64,000 nt of DNA from Oceanirhabdus seepicola (GCF_023684385.1 NZ_JAGSOJ010000004.1:62001-126000), one strand, 5' to 3'; shown: positions 42,325 through 51,370, counted from the stretch's first letter. Notes: generated from the letters alone by a model not told the origin. Numbers and translations are program-made.

Positions 42325-42516
42325 ATGAAAGTAGGAGAAGTACAACAAATACTAAGTGAAAAACCTCATGCTCAGATTTATTATAAAAATACTCCAGTTT
42401 TAATAAAAAGTCTAGATAAAGATACTGGTAAAGCAGTAGTTGAAAATCTTCAAACAAAAAATGATGCTGTCGTACACGTGAAAACACTTAATGAAAAATG
42501 GGGTCATAAACACTAA
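42325..42516 (+). CDS. H-family small acid-soluble spore protein, first copy
   Basis: 63 residues. EVQQILSEKPHAQIYYKNTP and VLIKSLDKDTGKAVVENLQT resemble the SspH family. A GGAGG site precedes the ATG. It lies 25 bases after the alpha/beta SASP gene and is probably co-transcribed with it in the forespore. The tail ends GHKH. Confidence 0.85.
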   Translation: MKVGEVQQILSEKPHAQIYYKNTPVLIKSLDKDTGKAVVENLQTKNDAVVHVKTLNEKWGHKH

Positions 42517-42657
42517 GATTTAAAATGAATTTAATAAGTCCAAATTCAAAAACTGGTAGAATGAGCAACAGAACATATTTATGTTCTTTAGCAATTCAAA
42601 AGCTTAGTTAAAATGAATTGGGCTTTTCAACATCTATTAAAAATGGGAGGTATATAT

Positions 42658-42834
42658 ATGCAACCTACAGAGGTGCAACAAATACTAAATGAGAGACCTA
42701 ATGCACAAGTATTTTATAAAAACACTCCAGTTTTAATTACGAATCTAGATATGGAAAGTGGTTCCGTAGTAGTTGAAAATATAAATTCAAAGAAAAATAT
42801 TATTGTACACTCAAATACATTAAGTGAAATATAA
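42658..42834 (+). CDS. H-family small acid-soluble spore protein, second copy
   Basis: 58 residues, clearly a duplicate of the gene at 42325 (EVQQILNERPNAQVFYKNTP against EVQQILSEKPHAQIYYKNTP). GGGAGG precedes the ATG; an in-frame ATG at 42613 lacks a site. A TAA appears where the first copy reads TGG, but the following bases still read GGGCATAAACACTAA, i.e. the old GHKH tail and stop. The tail has therefore been lost from translation recently. Confidence 0.85.
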   Translation: MQPTEVQQILNERPNAQVFYKNTPVLITNLDMESGSVVVENINSKKNIIVHSNTLSEI

Positions 42835-42870
42835 GGGCATAAACACTAAAAAACAAAATTTATTTATGCT

Positions 42871-42903
42871 TAAAGAGATTCCCCTTTATGGAATCTCTTT
42901 AAT
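42871..42903 (+). terminator. Terminator of the spore-protein gene group
   Basis: TAAAGAGATTCC/GGAATCTCTTTA stem-loop after the second H-family gene. Confidence 0.8.
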
Positions 42904-42905
42904 TG

Positions 42906-42933
42906 TTGACAAAATTTATTTTTTTCATATAAC
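42906..42933 (+). promoter_or_regulatory. Promoter of the nucleotidyltransferase gene
   Basis: TTGACA (42906-42911), 16 bases, TATAAC (42928-42933), about 50 bases before the start codon. Confidence 0.55.
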
Positions 42934-42984
42934 ATTATACTTAAATATTCAAAATCTACATTGAATTAAATTTGGAGGAATATT

Positions 42985-44037
42985 ATGATCTTTTCACAAA
43001 ATGCAGAAGGTAAATTTATAGATATTTTACATACCACAGACTATGATTTTTTGAAAACAAATCCCGTACTCAACGCTAACATAATATATTTGACACTATC
43101 AGGCAGTCATGCTTATGGAACCAATAATGAATATAGTGATATTGATATTAGAGGAATATTTCTGAATACTAAGAAAGAACTACTTACCATGGAATGCTCG
43201 GATAAACCATTTGAGCATAGAGAATCAGATACTGTTATATATCCTTTAAAGCAAATTATAAAACTTCTATCTAATTGTAATCCGAATTGTATTGAACTTT
43301 TAGGTACAAAGGATCAGCATGTTCTCTTGTGCTCTCCTGAGGGAAAACTCATAAGAGATAATGCTCACATTTTCCTTTCTAAATATGCAATTAATACATT
43401 TGGTGGATATGCTACTGCTCAACTTAGAAGACTCCAGAATGCTCTAGCACGAGATAACTATCCAAAATCTGAAAAAGAACGTCATATTCTTGGCAGTATT
43501 CAGAATCAGATGGTAACATTCAAAGATAGATATAAAGAAATTGATAATAACATCAACTTATATATCCCGCATGTTAATGATGGAGATTTAAATAAAAAAG
43601 ACAAAGAAATTCTGATTGATATAAATGTGAAAGGTTATCCTCTACGTGATTTAAAAGGAATGTATTCTGAGATGAATAATGTTATAAGAGATTATGATAA
43701 ATTAAATCATAGAAATAGTAAAAAGGATGATCTTCATCTTAACAAACATGCTCTGCACTTGGTTCGCCTACTAATAATGGGTACTGAAATATTACAAGGT
43801 AAAGGTATTCATACTCACCGTGAACAAGATCATTCTCTTCTAATGGATCTTAGAAATGGTACCTATGTGTTAGAGAGGAATGGAGTTAAAGATTACAGTG
43901 AAGTATTTAATATAGTTGATAAATACGAGAAAGAATTTAACTATGCAAAGAAGGAATGTGCTCTTCCTGATAAACCTGATTATGATGCAATAAATGATCT
44001 TGTTATGGAAATTACTAGACATATTCTTATGAAATAA
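42985..44037 (+). CDS. Predicted nucleotidyltransferase (YcgL/COG3541-like)
   Basis: 350 residues. The nucleotidyltransferase signature is GSHAYGTNNEYSDIDIRG (GS then D-x-D metal site). The long C-terminal helical part (LLIMGTEILQGKGIHTHRE) fits the RNA-repair-associated polymerase-beta-like family. The physiological substrate is unknown. It is preceded by GGAGG and followed by hairpins. Confidence 0.82.
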   Translation: MIFSQNAEGKFIDILHTTDYDFLKTNPVLNANIIYLTLSGSHAYGTNNEYSDIDIRGIFLNTKKELLTMECSDKPFEHRESDTVIYPLKQIIKLLSNCNPNCIELLGTKDQHVLLCSPEGKLIRDNAHIFLSKYAINTFGGYATAQLRRLQNALARDNYPKSEKERHILGSIQNQMVTFKDRYKEIDNNINLYIPHVNDGDLNKKDKEILIDINVKGYPLRDLKGMYSEMNNVIRDYDKLNHRNSKKDDLHLNKHALHLVRLLIMGTEILQGKGIHTHREQDHSLLMDLRNGTYVLERNGVKDYSEVFNIVDKYEKEFNYAKKECALPDKPDYDAINDLVMEITRHILMK

Positions 44038-44052
44038 TTATTATTAAATTAT

Positions 44053-44139
44053 GAGTAGCTTGTCAGACTACTCTTTATATTATAATCATACAATATAAAC
44101 AGAGAGAGGAAGAATAAAATTTATTCTTCCTCTCTCTGT
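44053..44139 (+). terminator. Two hairpins after the nucleotidyltransferase gene
   Basis: A small hairpin GAGTAG/CTACTC plus TTTATAT (44053-44079) is followed by a perfect 41-base palindrome (44099-44139, arms ACAGAGAGAGGAAGAATAAA and its complement). The first is the likely terminator. The second is strong but lacks a T-run. Confidence 0.7.
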
Positions 44140-44239
44140 AAGCTTATTATACCATAAAAATAGTGTTTTTTCAATTCTTGTTATTAACTGGAAATCATGC
44201 TACCATTTAAGAACACTATTTAATCTAGGGGGTATGTAA

Positions 44240-44860
44240 ATGAATCAAATCTACTGGCAAAACCAATTATTCACGTTTCTACTATACACTGAGGGAAAAG
44301 GGTTAAAGAAAAAAATTCTAGATTGTGGCGCAGGCGGTAAAACTCCACCACTTGGTATATTCAAGAATTACGGATATGAGACTCATGGTGTAGATTGTAG
44401 TGAGAATGCACTAGAAAAAGCAGCAGAATTTGAAAAGAAACATAACCTTAATCTGAACATTCTAAAAGGTGATATGCGTAATCTACCTTTCAAAGACAGA
44501 GAATTCAGTTATGCATATTCTTACAATTCAATTTTCCATATGAGCAAAGAAGATATTAAAACCTCCATAAAAGAAATACATCGTGTGTTAACAAAAGGAG
44601 GATATGCTTTTATAAACTTTCCTTCATGTAACGACGAAAGAGCAACTGTTGGGAAAAAAGTTGGAAAAGGAGAATACCTTCAATTTGAGTTTGGAGAAGA
44701 TGTTTTGCATAGCTACTTTGATATTAATGAAGCTGAAGATAATGGATTTTTCGAAGGATTCAATATTATCATGAAAGAGAATAGTATTAGAAATGGCTTT
44801 AGGCAAAATGGTGATAAGGTTACAAAAGGGTATATAGATTATATACTTGAAAAAAAATAG
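44240..44860 (+). CDS. SAM-dependent methyltransferase, first of a tandem pair
   Basis: 206 residues. Motif I is ILDCGAGGKTPPLGIF, in which the usual D-x-G-x-G-x-G is followed by a Pro-Pro step; then THGVDCSENAL, FSYAYSYNSIFHM, and IHRVLTKGGYAFINFPS. The next gene (44926) has the same unusual motif I. The start follows AGGGGGTATGTAA. The substrate is unknown. Confidence 0.86.
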   Translation: MNQIYWQNQLFTFLLYTEGKGLKKKILDCGAGGKTPPLGIFKNYGYETHGVDCSENALEKAAEFEKKHNLNLNILKGDMRNLPFKDREFSYAYSYNSIFHMSKEDIKTSIKEIHRVLTKGGYAFINFPSCNDERATVGKKVGKGEYLQFEFGEDVLHSYFDINEAEDNGFFEGFNIIMKENSIRNGFRQNGDKVTKGYIDYILEKK

Positions 44861-44925
44861 ACTATTCCCAATTGCCTAATAATCAAAACTTCTATCAATA
44901 TTGAATATAAGGAGTGATTATAAAA

Positions 44926-45537
44926 ATGCATAATCTTATAAATGCTTTTCCCTTATATAATTTTTTAGAATATTGTAATTCAAATTCCTCTGAAAAAGTT
45001 ATTCTTGATTGTGGTGCTGGTGGTTCTAATCCACCCCTTTCTTTATTTTATGAGTTTGGATATAAAACTTATGGAATTGAAATATCTCAAGAGCAATTAG
45101 ATCTGTCAAATGTATTTTGTACTGAGCACAACTCAGATTTAAATATAATATATGGTGATATGAAAGAGATTCCGTTTAGTAACGAGTTTTTTGGTTTTCT
45201 GTATTCTTATAATACATCTGTTCATATGCGAAAGGATGACTTTTCACTTGCTCTATCAGAGTTTTACCGAGTGTTAAAATCTGGAGGGTTATGTTATGTG
45301 AATTTCTTAAGCGAAGAATGCGATTCATATGGGAAAGGTATTCAAGTCGGTGATGGAGAGTTCCTACAAGTTGAAGATAATGAAGAAGTTTTTTATTGCC
45401 ATTATAAAGATAGCCAAATCGAAAAATTCCTTGGAAAATTTGAAATTATATACAAAGAAAAGCGAATCATTACGAGAAAAATAGATGATAAAAACTATAC
45501 CTCTGCATATTTTGATTATATTTTAATGAAAAAGTAA
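44926..45537 (+). CDS. SAM-dependent methyltransferase, second of a tandem pair
   Basis: 203 residues, a diverged paralog of 44240: ILDCGAGGSNPPLSLF, TYGIEISQEQLD, FGFLYSYNTSVHM, FYRVLKSGGLCYVNFLS, and the same C-terminal end (YFDYILMKK against YIDYILEKK). An upstream in-frame GTG at 44914 sits directly on the AAGGA site, so ATG 44926 is preferred. Same strand, 65 bases after the first copy. Confidence 0.86.
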   Translation: MHNLINAFPLYNFLEYCNSNSSEKVILDCGAGGSNPPLSLFYEFGYKTYGIEISQEQLDLSNVFCTEHNSDLNIIYGDMKEIPFSNEFFGFLYSYNTSVHMRKDDFSLALSEFYRVLKSGGLCYVNFLSEECDSYGKGIQVGDGEFLQVEDNEEVFYCHYKDSQIEKFLGKFEIIYKEKRIITRKIDDKNYTSAYFDYILMKK

Positions 45538-45590
45538 TGTCTTATGAACATCTGGAATATTCTTATTTCGTGTAATAAAGGAGGGTATGA

Positions 45591-46199
45591 GTGAAAAAAA
45601 AGTTTAAAATAACCATAACGTGTATAATCATAGTTTTAATACTTTCAAATATATATTTTATTCATAAATTTAATAAACAATATAAAGCAACGCATGACTA
45701 CTATACACAATCAATTCAATATATAAGGTCTCATTTAAAAATAACAAACGCTTTACTAAAGGAGATTATAGAGTCTGATGCTAAAAGTAACAATGACTCT
45801 GATTATTTTCATCAAGCCTCTGAGGAAATGTATACAGTAGCAGAATATACGACTCTCTTAAATATTTATTTTAATTCTTCAGGTAATAATAGAAAAGATG
45901 ATTTATCTGGTTGTGGTTGGACAGAATCAGCTCACTTTTTCCGTAACTATTCAACTACACTTAGTTTATGGGCCAATAGTATTGAACAAAATAGAAAAAC
46001 ATCGGTTCCTACTGATGAAGATATTGTAAATTTTAGTAAAGATATAGAAGCATTAAATAGGCTATTTAACGTAGGAGGGCATCCTAATAGTCGTGAGTAT
46101 ATTGGTGATACCCACATAAATGACATGTCTTATTCCAAATTTAAAAAAATTTTAGAAGAGTTCTATAAAAGTGCCTACTTGAAAAAACTGAATGGATAA
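45591..46199 (+). CDS. Membrane-anchored extracytoplasmic protein of unknown function
   Basis: 202 residues. A basic start and one membrane helix (about 7-24, ITCIIIVLILSNIYFI) leave the rest outside as a mostly helical domain (SAHFFRNYSTTLSLWANSIE). No lipobox and no recognised domain. The GTG start is 3 bases beyond an AAGGAGGGTAT site. It may be co-transcribed with the methyltransferase before it. Confidence 0.7.
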   Translation: MKKKFKITITCIIIVLILSNIYFIHKFNKQYKATHDYYTQSIQYIRSHLKITNALLKEIIESDAKSNNDSDYFHQASEEMYTVAEYTTLLNIYFNSSGNNRKDDLSGCGWTESAHFFRNYSTTLSLWANSIEQNRKTSVPTDEDIVNFSKDIEALNRLFNVGGHPNSREYIGDTHINDMSYSKFKKILEEFYKSAYLKKLNG

Positions 46200-46215
46200 T
46201 ATTAAATCTTATGCA

Positions 46216-46253
46216 TAAGAACAACAGGCTTGTATATCTACCTGTTGTTCTTA
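46216..46253. terminator. Two-way terminator between convergent genes
   Basis: TAAGAACAACAGG/CCTGTTGTTCTTA with a 12-base loop. It overlaps the last codons of the DUF2809 gene on the minus strand. Confidence 0.75.
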
Positions 46254-46630
46254 GTCTTATAAATAAGGTATTCAAAACATGCTCCAATCATTATCCCTAT
46301 AATATAACAAACTATATCACTCCATAAAAATCCATATCCTAGTACTAGCCCACCTAATCTTGTTCCTCGTATGGAATCTATAAATTCACCATGATAAAGC
46401 TGTGATATCTCTATTGAACCTGAAAAAGCAATAGCAAAAGCTGCAGTCATCCATATAGGTTTGTCCTTGAATATAAATCCCATTATTAAAAATACCATAA
46501 TAGCCCAAAGAGTATCTCCTGAATACTTACTTATAACTTCTGGTAGCATATATCCCCATTTCCTAGAGGCTAGTCCTAACCCCATAACTATAATTATAAA
46601 AAATACATACACTAATCTATTTCTTTTCAT
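46238..46630 (-). CDS. DUF2809 membrane protein
   Basis: 130 residues with four membrane helices (about 7-22, 38-56, 60-77, 101-122). GLGLASRKW, GDTLWAIMVFL, and SGSIEISQLYHGEFIDSIRG then GTRLGGLVLG match the DUF2809 pattern. The function is unknown. It overlaps nothing and lies 5 bases beyond the stop of the acetyltransferase gene upstream, so the two are co-transcribed. Confidence 0.85.
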   Translation of the reverse strand: MKRNRLVYVFFIIIVMGLGLASRKWGYMLPEVISKYSGDTLWAIMVFLIMGFIFKDKPIWMTAAFAIAFSGSIEISQLYHGEFIDSIRGTRLGGLVLGYGFLWSDIVCYIIGIMIGACFEYLIYKTKNNR

Positions 46631-46635
46631 AAATA

Positions 46636-47466
46636 TTACCTCTTACTCTCCTTCTTATTTCCTATAAACCTACCAATTCCCCACTTTCCAATCTCTTTAA
46701 ATCCTATTTTTCTATAAATCTTACCTGCGTTAATATTTACATAATAAAGACATAAACCTCTTCCTTCTTGAAGCAATTCATTACATAACCTTTCTACACA
46801 TAATGATGCATATCCTTTTTTACGGTAATCTAAATGGGTCATTACGCTAGTTATCATAGCAGATTGTGAATTTTCAGCAGATGTTTGAGCAAATGCAACC
46901 ATCTTTCCACTCTCTCTTATACAGTAGCCTCTTGCTGTTCCATTTAAAATACCTTCTCCTAAGATTTTGCAGAATTTGCCACTACCTTGCATAAACTCAG
47001 GAATAGATTCTCTTAGTTGAACTACCTCTTCAACCATATCAACTGTGATCTTTTCTAGCTTGTCTCCCCTACTATTTGCTTGTTCATTTAATTCCTTATT
47101 TTTCGTTTCTCTCATGGTAGCATAATAATGTCCCTCATATTCCTCCACATTAAGTCCTGATCCTATGAGTTCTTGAACAGAACTTTCTTTTCCAGTTATC
47201 ATACCTAATTCAACCTCATTAAGTACACTCATAAAGCCCTCTTTATCCCAACACTCACTCTTAGTATAGATAGTATAAATATTAAAAAACTTAACCATTA
47301 TTCCTTTTAGTTTTCCATTATTATCAACATCACCGTAATATGTTATATAGTCCTCTTCAAAACCTTGATTTTCAATGTTACTTATTATATACAAGTTGTA
47401 TTCCTTCTCATCAATCACATAATCCAGTATCTTTTTTGCAAATTCTGCACCAAGTTGTTTAATCAT
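46636..47466 (-). CDS. Acetyltransferase with C-terminal GNAT domain (FR47-like)
   Basis: 276 residues. The N-terminal half is a variable, degenerate GNAT-like part; the C-terminal half carries AMITSVMTHLDYRKKGYASL (acetyl-CoA loop) and YYVNINAGKIYRKIGFKEIG. The substrate is unknown. It precedes the DUF2809 gene in a probable two-gene operon. The 47467-47716 gap upstream holds AT-rich sequence and a possible worn end of the 158-bp element (about 47683-47710). Confidence 0.86.
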   Translation of the reverse strand: MIKQLGAEFAKKILDYVIDEKEYNLYIISNIENQGFEEDYITYYGDVDNNGKLKGIMVKFFNIYTIYTKSECWDKEGFMSVLNEVELGMITGKESSVQELIGSGLNVEEYEGHYYATMRETKNKELNEQANSRGDKLEKITVDMVEEVVQLRESIPEFMQGSGKFCKILGEGILNGTARGYCIRESGKMVAFAQTSAENSQSAMITSVMTHLDYRKKGYASLCVERLCNELLQEGRGLCLYYVNINAGKIYRKIGFKEIGKWGIGRFIGNKKESKR

Positions 47467-47716
47467 ATTTACCCTCCAATTAATATATAATTACTTTTTT
47501 CTTTTAACTTTTCACCTTTAATAACAAGAGTAATATTTTTATGTTTAACTGATTTTACCATCTCTTTACTTATAATATCCATTCTAAAAATAAAAATTAG
47601 ATGTCCCTTGACAAATTATAACATATTTTACCCCTTATATAGAATCTACCACACTCTATTCGCATTTTATTATGCCATTTATCACTAATTATTTATTTGA
47701 TTGTGCCTATTATCTA

Positions 47717-47773
47717 CATATGAAAACAAGGAGAGTTCAAGCTTGCACTATCAACTCTCCTTGTTTTCATATG
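47717..47773 (-). terminator. Perfect 21-bp hairpin after the 47783-48607 gene
   Basis: CATATGAAAACAAGGAGAGTT pairs perfectly with its complement across a 15-base loop, directly behind the stop codon (9 bases). Confidence 0.8.
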
Positions 47774-47782
47774 TTAATATAT

Positions 47783-48607
47783 CTATCTATTTAATTCAAA
47801 AAAATCAGCTGAAGTAACCATATCATATACCGTCTGCAGCGGCTTTCCTTTAATATTGTAATCAACTAAGAAATTTCCACATTGAATTGTAAAACGCATA
47901 GTTTCAGACATTTTACCATCTTCCCCATGATCCATGTATGAGACTTTTCTAAGTTGTAATACTTCTTCTGTTGTCTCTTCCCACTGAAAAATTGGATAAT
48001 TCATAGTATAATATAACTCTTCAGGAATTGAAGACGCATGAGGAATTGGATATTTTGTTATATCATACTTTTCTCTCTCACTTACTTTCACCATTCGATT
48101 TTCATCATCAGGACTGATAACTCTTACATGGATATCAACATAGGAATATCCAGATTCATATCCAACACTTAGCACCTCACTTGGACTATTCATGTTGTAT
48201 ATGTTTGCGGATCTAAATTTGTATCCCTTAAGTATTGTCTTTGGCAAAAACATTTCGTAGCCTTCCAATGAGTATGCTTCTTCCTTAGATAACTCCTTAA
48301 CACTATTTTCATCTATGACCTTTCCACTACATTCTTCTAATTCTGCATCCTCACTATATAATTCTTCATTAGATATTAAGTTATTTTCTAACATTTGTTC
48401 ATTATTAAAATTGTTTTTCCTGTCTTCGGAATGCTTAGTGTTATCAATAGCTTCATTTGTATTATTATTCAAGCCTCTCTCCAGATTCTCGTTTCTGGTA
48501 ACATTATTCTTTAGTAGTAATATAAATATGACTGCTACAATAAGTACAAAACAAAAGGCAATCACTCCATTTCTATAACTGTGCAAATTAATGTTTTTGG
48601 GCTTCAT
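47783..48607 (-). CDS. Membrane-anchored extracytoplasmic protein of unknown function
   Basis: 274 residues. One membrane helix near the start (about 13-32, GVIAFCFVLIVAVIFILLL), a long Asn/Glu-rich linker (about 35-95), and a C-terminal beta-rich domain (about 105-274, MFLPKTILKGYKFRSANIYN then SYVDIHVRVISP), loosely like the DUF4367-type domains of cell-surface or anti-sigma-like proteins. That assignment is weak. Monocistronic with its own terminator. Confidence 0.7.
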   Translation of the reverse strand: MKPKNINLHSYRNGVIAFCFVLIVAVIFILLLKNNVTRNENLERGLNNNTNEAIDNTKHSEDRKNNFNNEQMLENNLISNEELYSEDAELEECSGKVIDENSVKELSKEEAYSLEGYEMFLPKTILKGYKFRSANIYNMNSPSEVLSVGYESGYSYVDIHVRVISPDDENRMVKVSEREKYDITKYPIPHASSIPEELYYTMNYPIFQWEETTEEVLQLRKVSYMDHGEDGKMSETMRFTIQCGNFLVDYNIKGKPLQTVYDMVTSADFFELNR

Positions 48608-48660
48608 CTAACTCCTCCTTTCATCCTCAATTTTTAAGAGTTAGTCAACTTCAAAAAAGA

Positions 48661-48690
48661 GAGAGTTGATATCTCTTACTATCAACTCTC
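48661..48690 (-). terminator. Terminator of the PrcB-like protein gene
   Basis: GAGAGTTGAT/ATCAACTCTC with a 10-base loop, followed on the minus strand by CTCTTTTTTG, 42 bases beyond the stop codon. Confidence 0.85.
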
Positions 48691-48731
48691 CTTGCTTAGA
48701 TATCATTAATTTAATTTTTAATAACTATTTT

Positions 48732-49955
48732 CTATCTAAATAATCCATTCAATATTTGAATTACTGCTTTAATAACTCTTAATTTTTCATCTGATGATTT
48801 AGCTGATTTTATCATTTCTTCAATTTCACCAAGTGTAGTTGATTTATCAATCTTATCAGTCTTATCAGATTCTTGAGCTTTTTTTACAGTCCCTTCAACA
48901 ACCACATAGTAATCACCATATTCTGACTTTTCACCTTTGAAATCTATGATATTACCTACCTTAATATTCTCATATCCTTTTATCTTAGCATCTAATATGC
49001 TGCAGAATACATCTATAGATTTTCCTTCTTTAGTCTCAATAGTAAAGAATCTACTCTCTCCTGCAAGTTCTGGATTTTTCTCGCTATTATCTATTTTCTT
49101 TATTGTCCCAGCAATATGCACTAATTCTTTTTTCTCTTCTTTTTGATCAACTTTAACCTCTTTAATTTTTACATCTTTACTAATTCTAGCGATAGCACTA
49201 GGATATTCAAGATTTCTAAATCTTTTACCATTCTCAGTTTGGAAATGATCATAATTTACATAAAGAGTATCCCCATCAACATACATTCCATTAATAATCA
49301 TGCTATGTTGACTACCACCTGACATTCCATTTGCTACCATAACATAGTTGTAATCTTTGTCTTTAGTATATAAAGATACACCTTTTTCGTTTATGTTCTC
49401 ACCTATCCAATTTTTGATTCCTTCATCTTTAATATCTTCATTCTTTATAATAGTCAATTCCACAGATTGATTTTCACCTTTAACTTGTTTTACTTTCACA
49501 TCTTTTTTTATTTTAACAATAGTAAATGGGTAAGCAATATTCATTGTCATTACGTCAGCATGTGGTTGATTATGGTGATATTCCACATAAAGAGTATTCC
49601 CTTTACTGTACATATCTGTTACCACCATCTCATGACCACTTCCACCTGCCATTCCATTTGCAACCATAATATAGTTATAATCTTTATCTTCAGTATATAA
49701 AGATACACCAGGTTTCTCTATGTTACTTGATATCCATTTCTTCATTCCTTCATCTTTAATTTCATTTTCATCTACAACTTTGTATTCAACATGCTTTTCA
49801 CTATTCTCTTTACCATATAATTCAATTTTAACATTTTGTGTATTCATTTTTTTAACATCATCTTTCTTTCCATTCTCTTGTGCAAATGCAGTACTTGCTC
49901 CACTTACTAATAATGTTGCAGCCATCATTAATGATAAAATTCTTTTTCTATTCAT
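48732..49955 (-). CDS. Secreted protein with two PrcB-like domains and an OB-like domain
   Basis: 407 residues. The signal peptide is MNRKRILSLMMAATLLVSGA with a likely cut after STAFA. Two tandem domains of about 100 residues follow, each with WI/WIG, GVSLYT-KDKDYNY-MVANGM-GGS-H and a final AI/TI-ARI/VKI-KDVK; this is the PrcB C-terminal domain pattern (protease complex partner). A beta-rich region (AGTIKKIDNSEKNPELAGES, then KVGNIIDFKGEKSEYGDYYV) comes next and a helical tail ends the protein. ATG 49955 follows GAGGTG. No partner protease is nearby. Confidence 0.8.
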   Translation of the reverse strand: MNRKRILSLMMAATLLVSGASTAFAQENGKKDDVKKMNTQNVKIELYGKENSEKHVEYKVVDENEIKDEGMKKWISSNIEKPGVSLYTEDKDYNYIMVANGMAGGSGHEMVVTDMYSKGNTLYVEYHHNQPHADVMTMNIAYPFTIVKIKKDVKVKQVKGENQSVELTIIKNEDIKDEGIKNWIGENINEKGVSLYTKDKDYNYVMVANGMSGGSQHSMIINGMYVDGDTLYVNYDHFQTENGKRFRNLEYPSAIARISKDVKIKEVKVDQKEEKKELVHIAGTIKKIDNSEKNPELAGESRFFTIETKEGKSIDVFCSILDAKIKGYENIKVGNIIDFKGEKSEYGDYYVVVEGTVKKAQESDKTDKIDKSTTLGEIEEMIKSAKSSDEKLRVIKAVIQILNGLFR

Positions 49956-50128
49956 TATTTTCACCTCGTATTATTTTTCTATTGTTTTTATTCATTTTTC
50001 TTTATCCCAGGATTAAACTAATATACTCTCAGCGCTTAATTATTTTCTTTTTCACTATTTAATACGATAGTATTTTGGAAAAGTTATCATCAATTAGATT
50101 TTTTTTAGTTTTTTTCAGACGAACTAAG

Positions 50129-50202
50129 GACAAGTAGCAAAATGGGGGACGGTTCATGAATTCTTTTAATAAATTCATGAACCGCCCCCCGGGCTATCTT
50201 GT
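50129..50202. repeat. GGGGACGGTTCATGAATT palindrome, full copy 9 (CATGAATT subtype)
   Basis: Arms GGGGGACGGTTCATGAATT and AATTCATGAACCGCCCCC, with one mismatch pair. It is the only stop-associated copy with another hairpin (50218-50260) lying between it and the nearest stop codon. Confidence 0.9.
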
Positions 50203-50217
50203 TGTAGGTTTAACAAA

Positions 50218-50260
50218 AAACTTAGCATCTATTTTTGCTTATAAAATAGATGCTAAGTTT
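50218..50260 (-). terminator. Terminator of the radical SAM gene
   Basis: AAACTTAGCATCTATTTT pairs with AAAATAGATGCTAAGTTT (18 bp), followed by TTTTTT on the minus strand. The stem begins right after the stop codon at 50261. Confidence 0.92.
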
Positions 50261-51178
50261 CTATTCTGAAATTATTAATCTTTTTAATCCTAACTGCTTA
50301 GCATATTCTACTACTTCCTTAAACTCCTCTACTTCTACTTTTCTTGAAATCTCAGGAAAGTCACACGCTTTGTGCATCGGTGTATATTGTCTCATAATAT
50401 TGACTACAGTATTCTTAGATAATTCATTCTTTATAAATCCAATTATATTCTTTGAATCTTCCACATTATTTGGCATAACAAGATGCCTCAAAAGTAGGCC
50501 TTTCGTTGCAATACCTTCCCCATCAACCTTCAAATCACCAACTTGCCTATACATTTCTTTTGTAGTGATCTTTGCTGCATCAAAATAATTTTTACACTTA
50601 GTATATTTAAAACCCTTATGGTTATCTGCAAACTTAATATCAGGCATATACATGTCTATAACTCCATCTAAAAGTTTGATTGTATCGTAATCCTCATACC
50701 CTCCTGTATTATATACAATAGGTATGTCAAGCCCCTTTTGAGCTGCTATATATATACCCTCAACAATTTGAGGAATAAAATGAGTTGGCGATACAAGGTT
50801 AATATTGTGACAACCTTTTTCCTGTAACTCCATCATTATATCTGAAAGTCTTTCTGGACTTTCTTCATTCCCTTGAGGGTAATGGCTTAAATCATAATTT
50901 TGACAGAATACACATCTCATTGTACAATAACTAAAAAATATAGTACCAGAGCCTTCTGTCCCCACTAGTTCTTTTTCCTCGCCAAAATGAGCCCCATAAC
51001 ATGTAATCACCATATTTTCCCCTGCTCCACAAAATCCTGCTTCTCCATTTACTCTATTAACCTTACACTTATGATTACACAATGTACAACTCTCTAACTT
51101 TTGTCTAAGTAACTCAACTCTGTTTTTCAATTCATCACTATTATATAAATTCACATATCCCGGTATATATTTGTTCAT
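50261..51178 (-). CDS. Radical SAM protein, PflX/activase-like
   Basis: 305 residues. The [4Fe-4S]/SAM site is CTMRCVFC (C-x3-C-x2-C) in FFSYCTMRCVFCQNYDLSHY. An N-terminal extra Cys set (CTLCNHKCKVNRVNGEAGFC) may bind a second cluster or zinc, as in PflX-like members (COG1313). The substrate protein is unknown and no glycyl-radical enzyme lies near. ATG 51178 is preferred over 51187, which touches the GGA site. Confidence 0.87.
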   Translation of the reverse strand: MNKYIPGYVNLYNSDELKNRVELLRQKLESCTLCNHKCKVNRVNGEAGFCGAGENMVITCYGAHFGEEKELVGTEGSGTIFFSYCTMRCVFCQNYDLSHYPQGNEESPERLSDIMMELQEKGCHNINLVSPTHFIPQIVEGIYIAAQKGLDIPIVYNTGGYEDYDTIKLLDGVIDMYMPDIKFADNHKGFKYTKCKNYFDAAKITTKEMYRQVGDLKVDGEGIATKGLLLRHLVMPNNVEDSKNIIGFIKNELSKNTVVNIMRQYTPMHKACDFPEISRKVEVEEFKEVVEYAKQLGLKRLIISE

Positions 51179-51294
51179 TTTTATCATTCCTTTTTGTTTT
51201 TCTCCTTAAATTTCTTTGGACTTTTATAACTTTTATTATAAACTTTTACTTTTTAAGTATGCGTCTTTTTAACTTTTTATCAAACAATATAATT

Positions 51295-51347
51295 AGGGAC
51301 GGTTCATGAATTCTTTTAATAAATTCATGAACCGTCCCAGATTTGTC
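51295..51347. repeat. GGGACGGTTCATGAATT palindrome, full copy 10 (CATGAATT subtype)
   Basis: Arms GGGACGGTTCATGAATT and AATTCATGAACCGTCCC, loop CTTTTAATA-like. It ends 23 bases from the stop of the small membrane protein gene. Confidence 0.92.
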
Positions 51348-51370
51348 CTTACCCGCCCTTAATCCTCTAA

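Noticed and set aside
49720..50016. Plus-strand open frame over the signal peptide region of the PrcB-like gene
   Set aside because: It has no ribosome-binding site and is mirrored by a minus-strand gene with a clear signal peptide and GAGGTG site.
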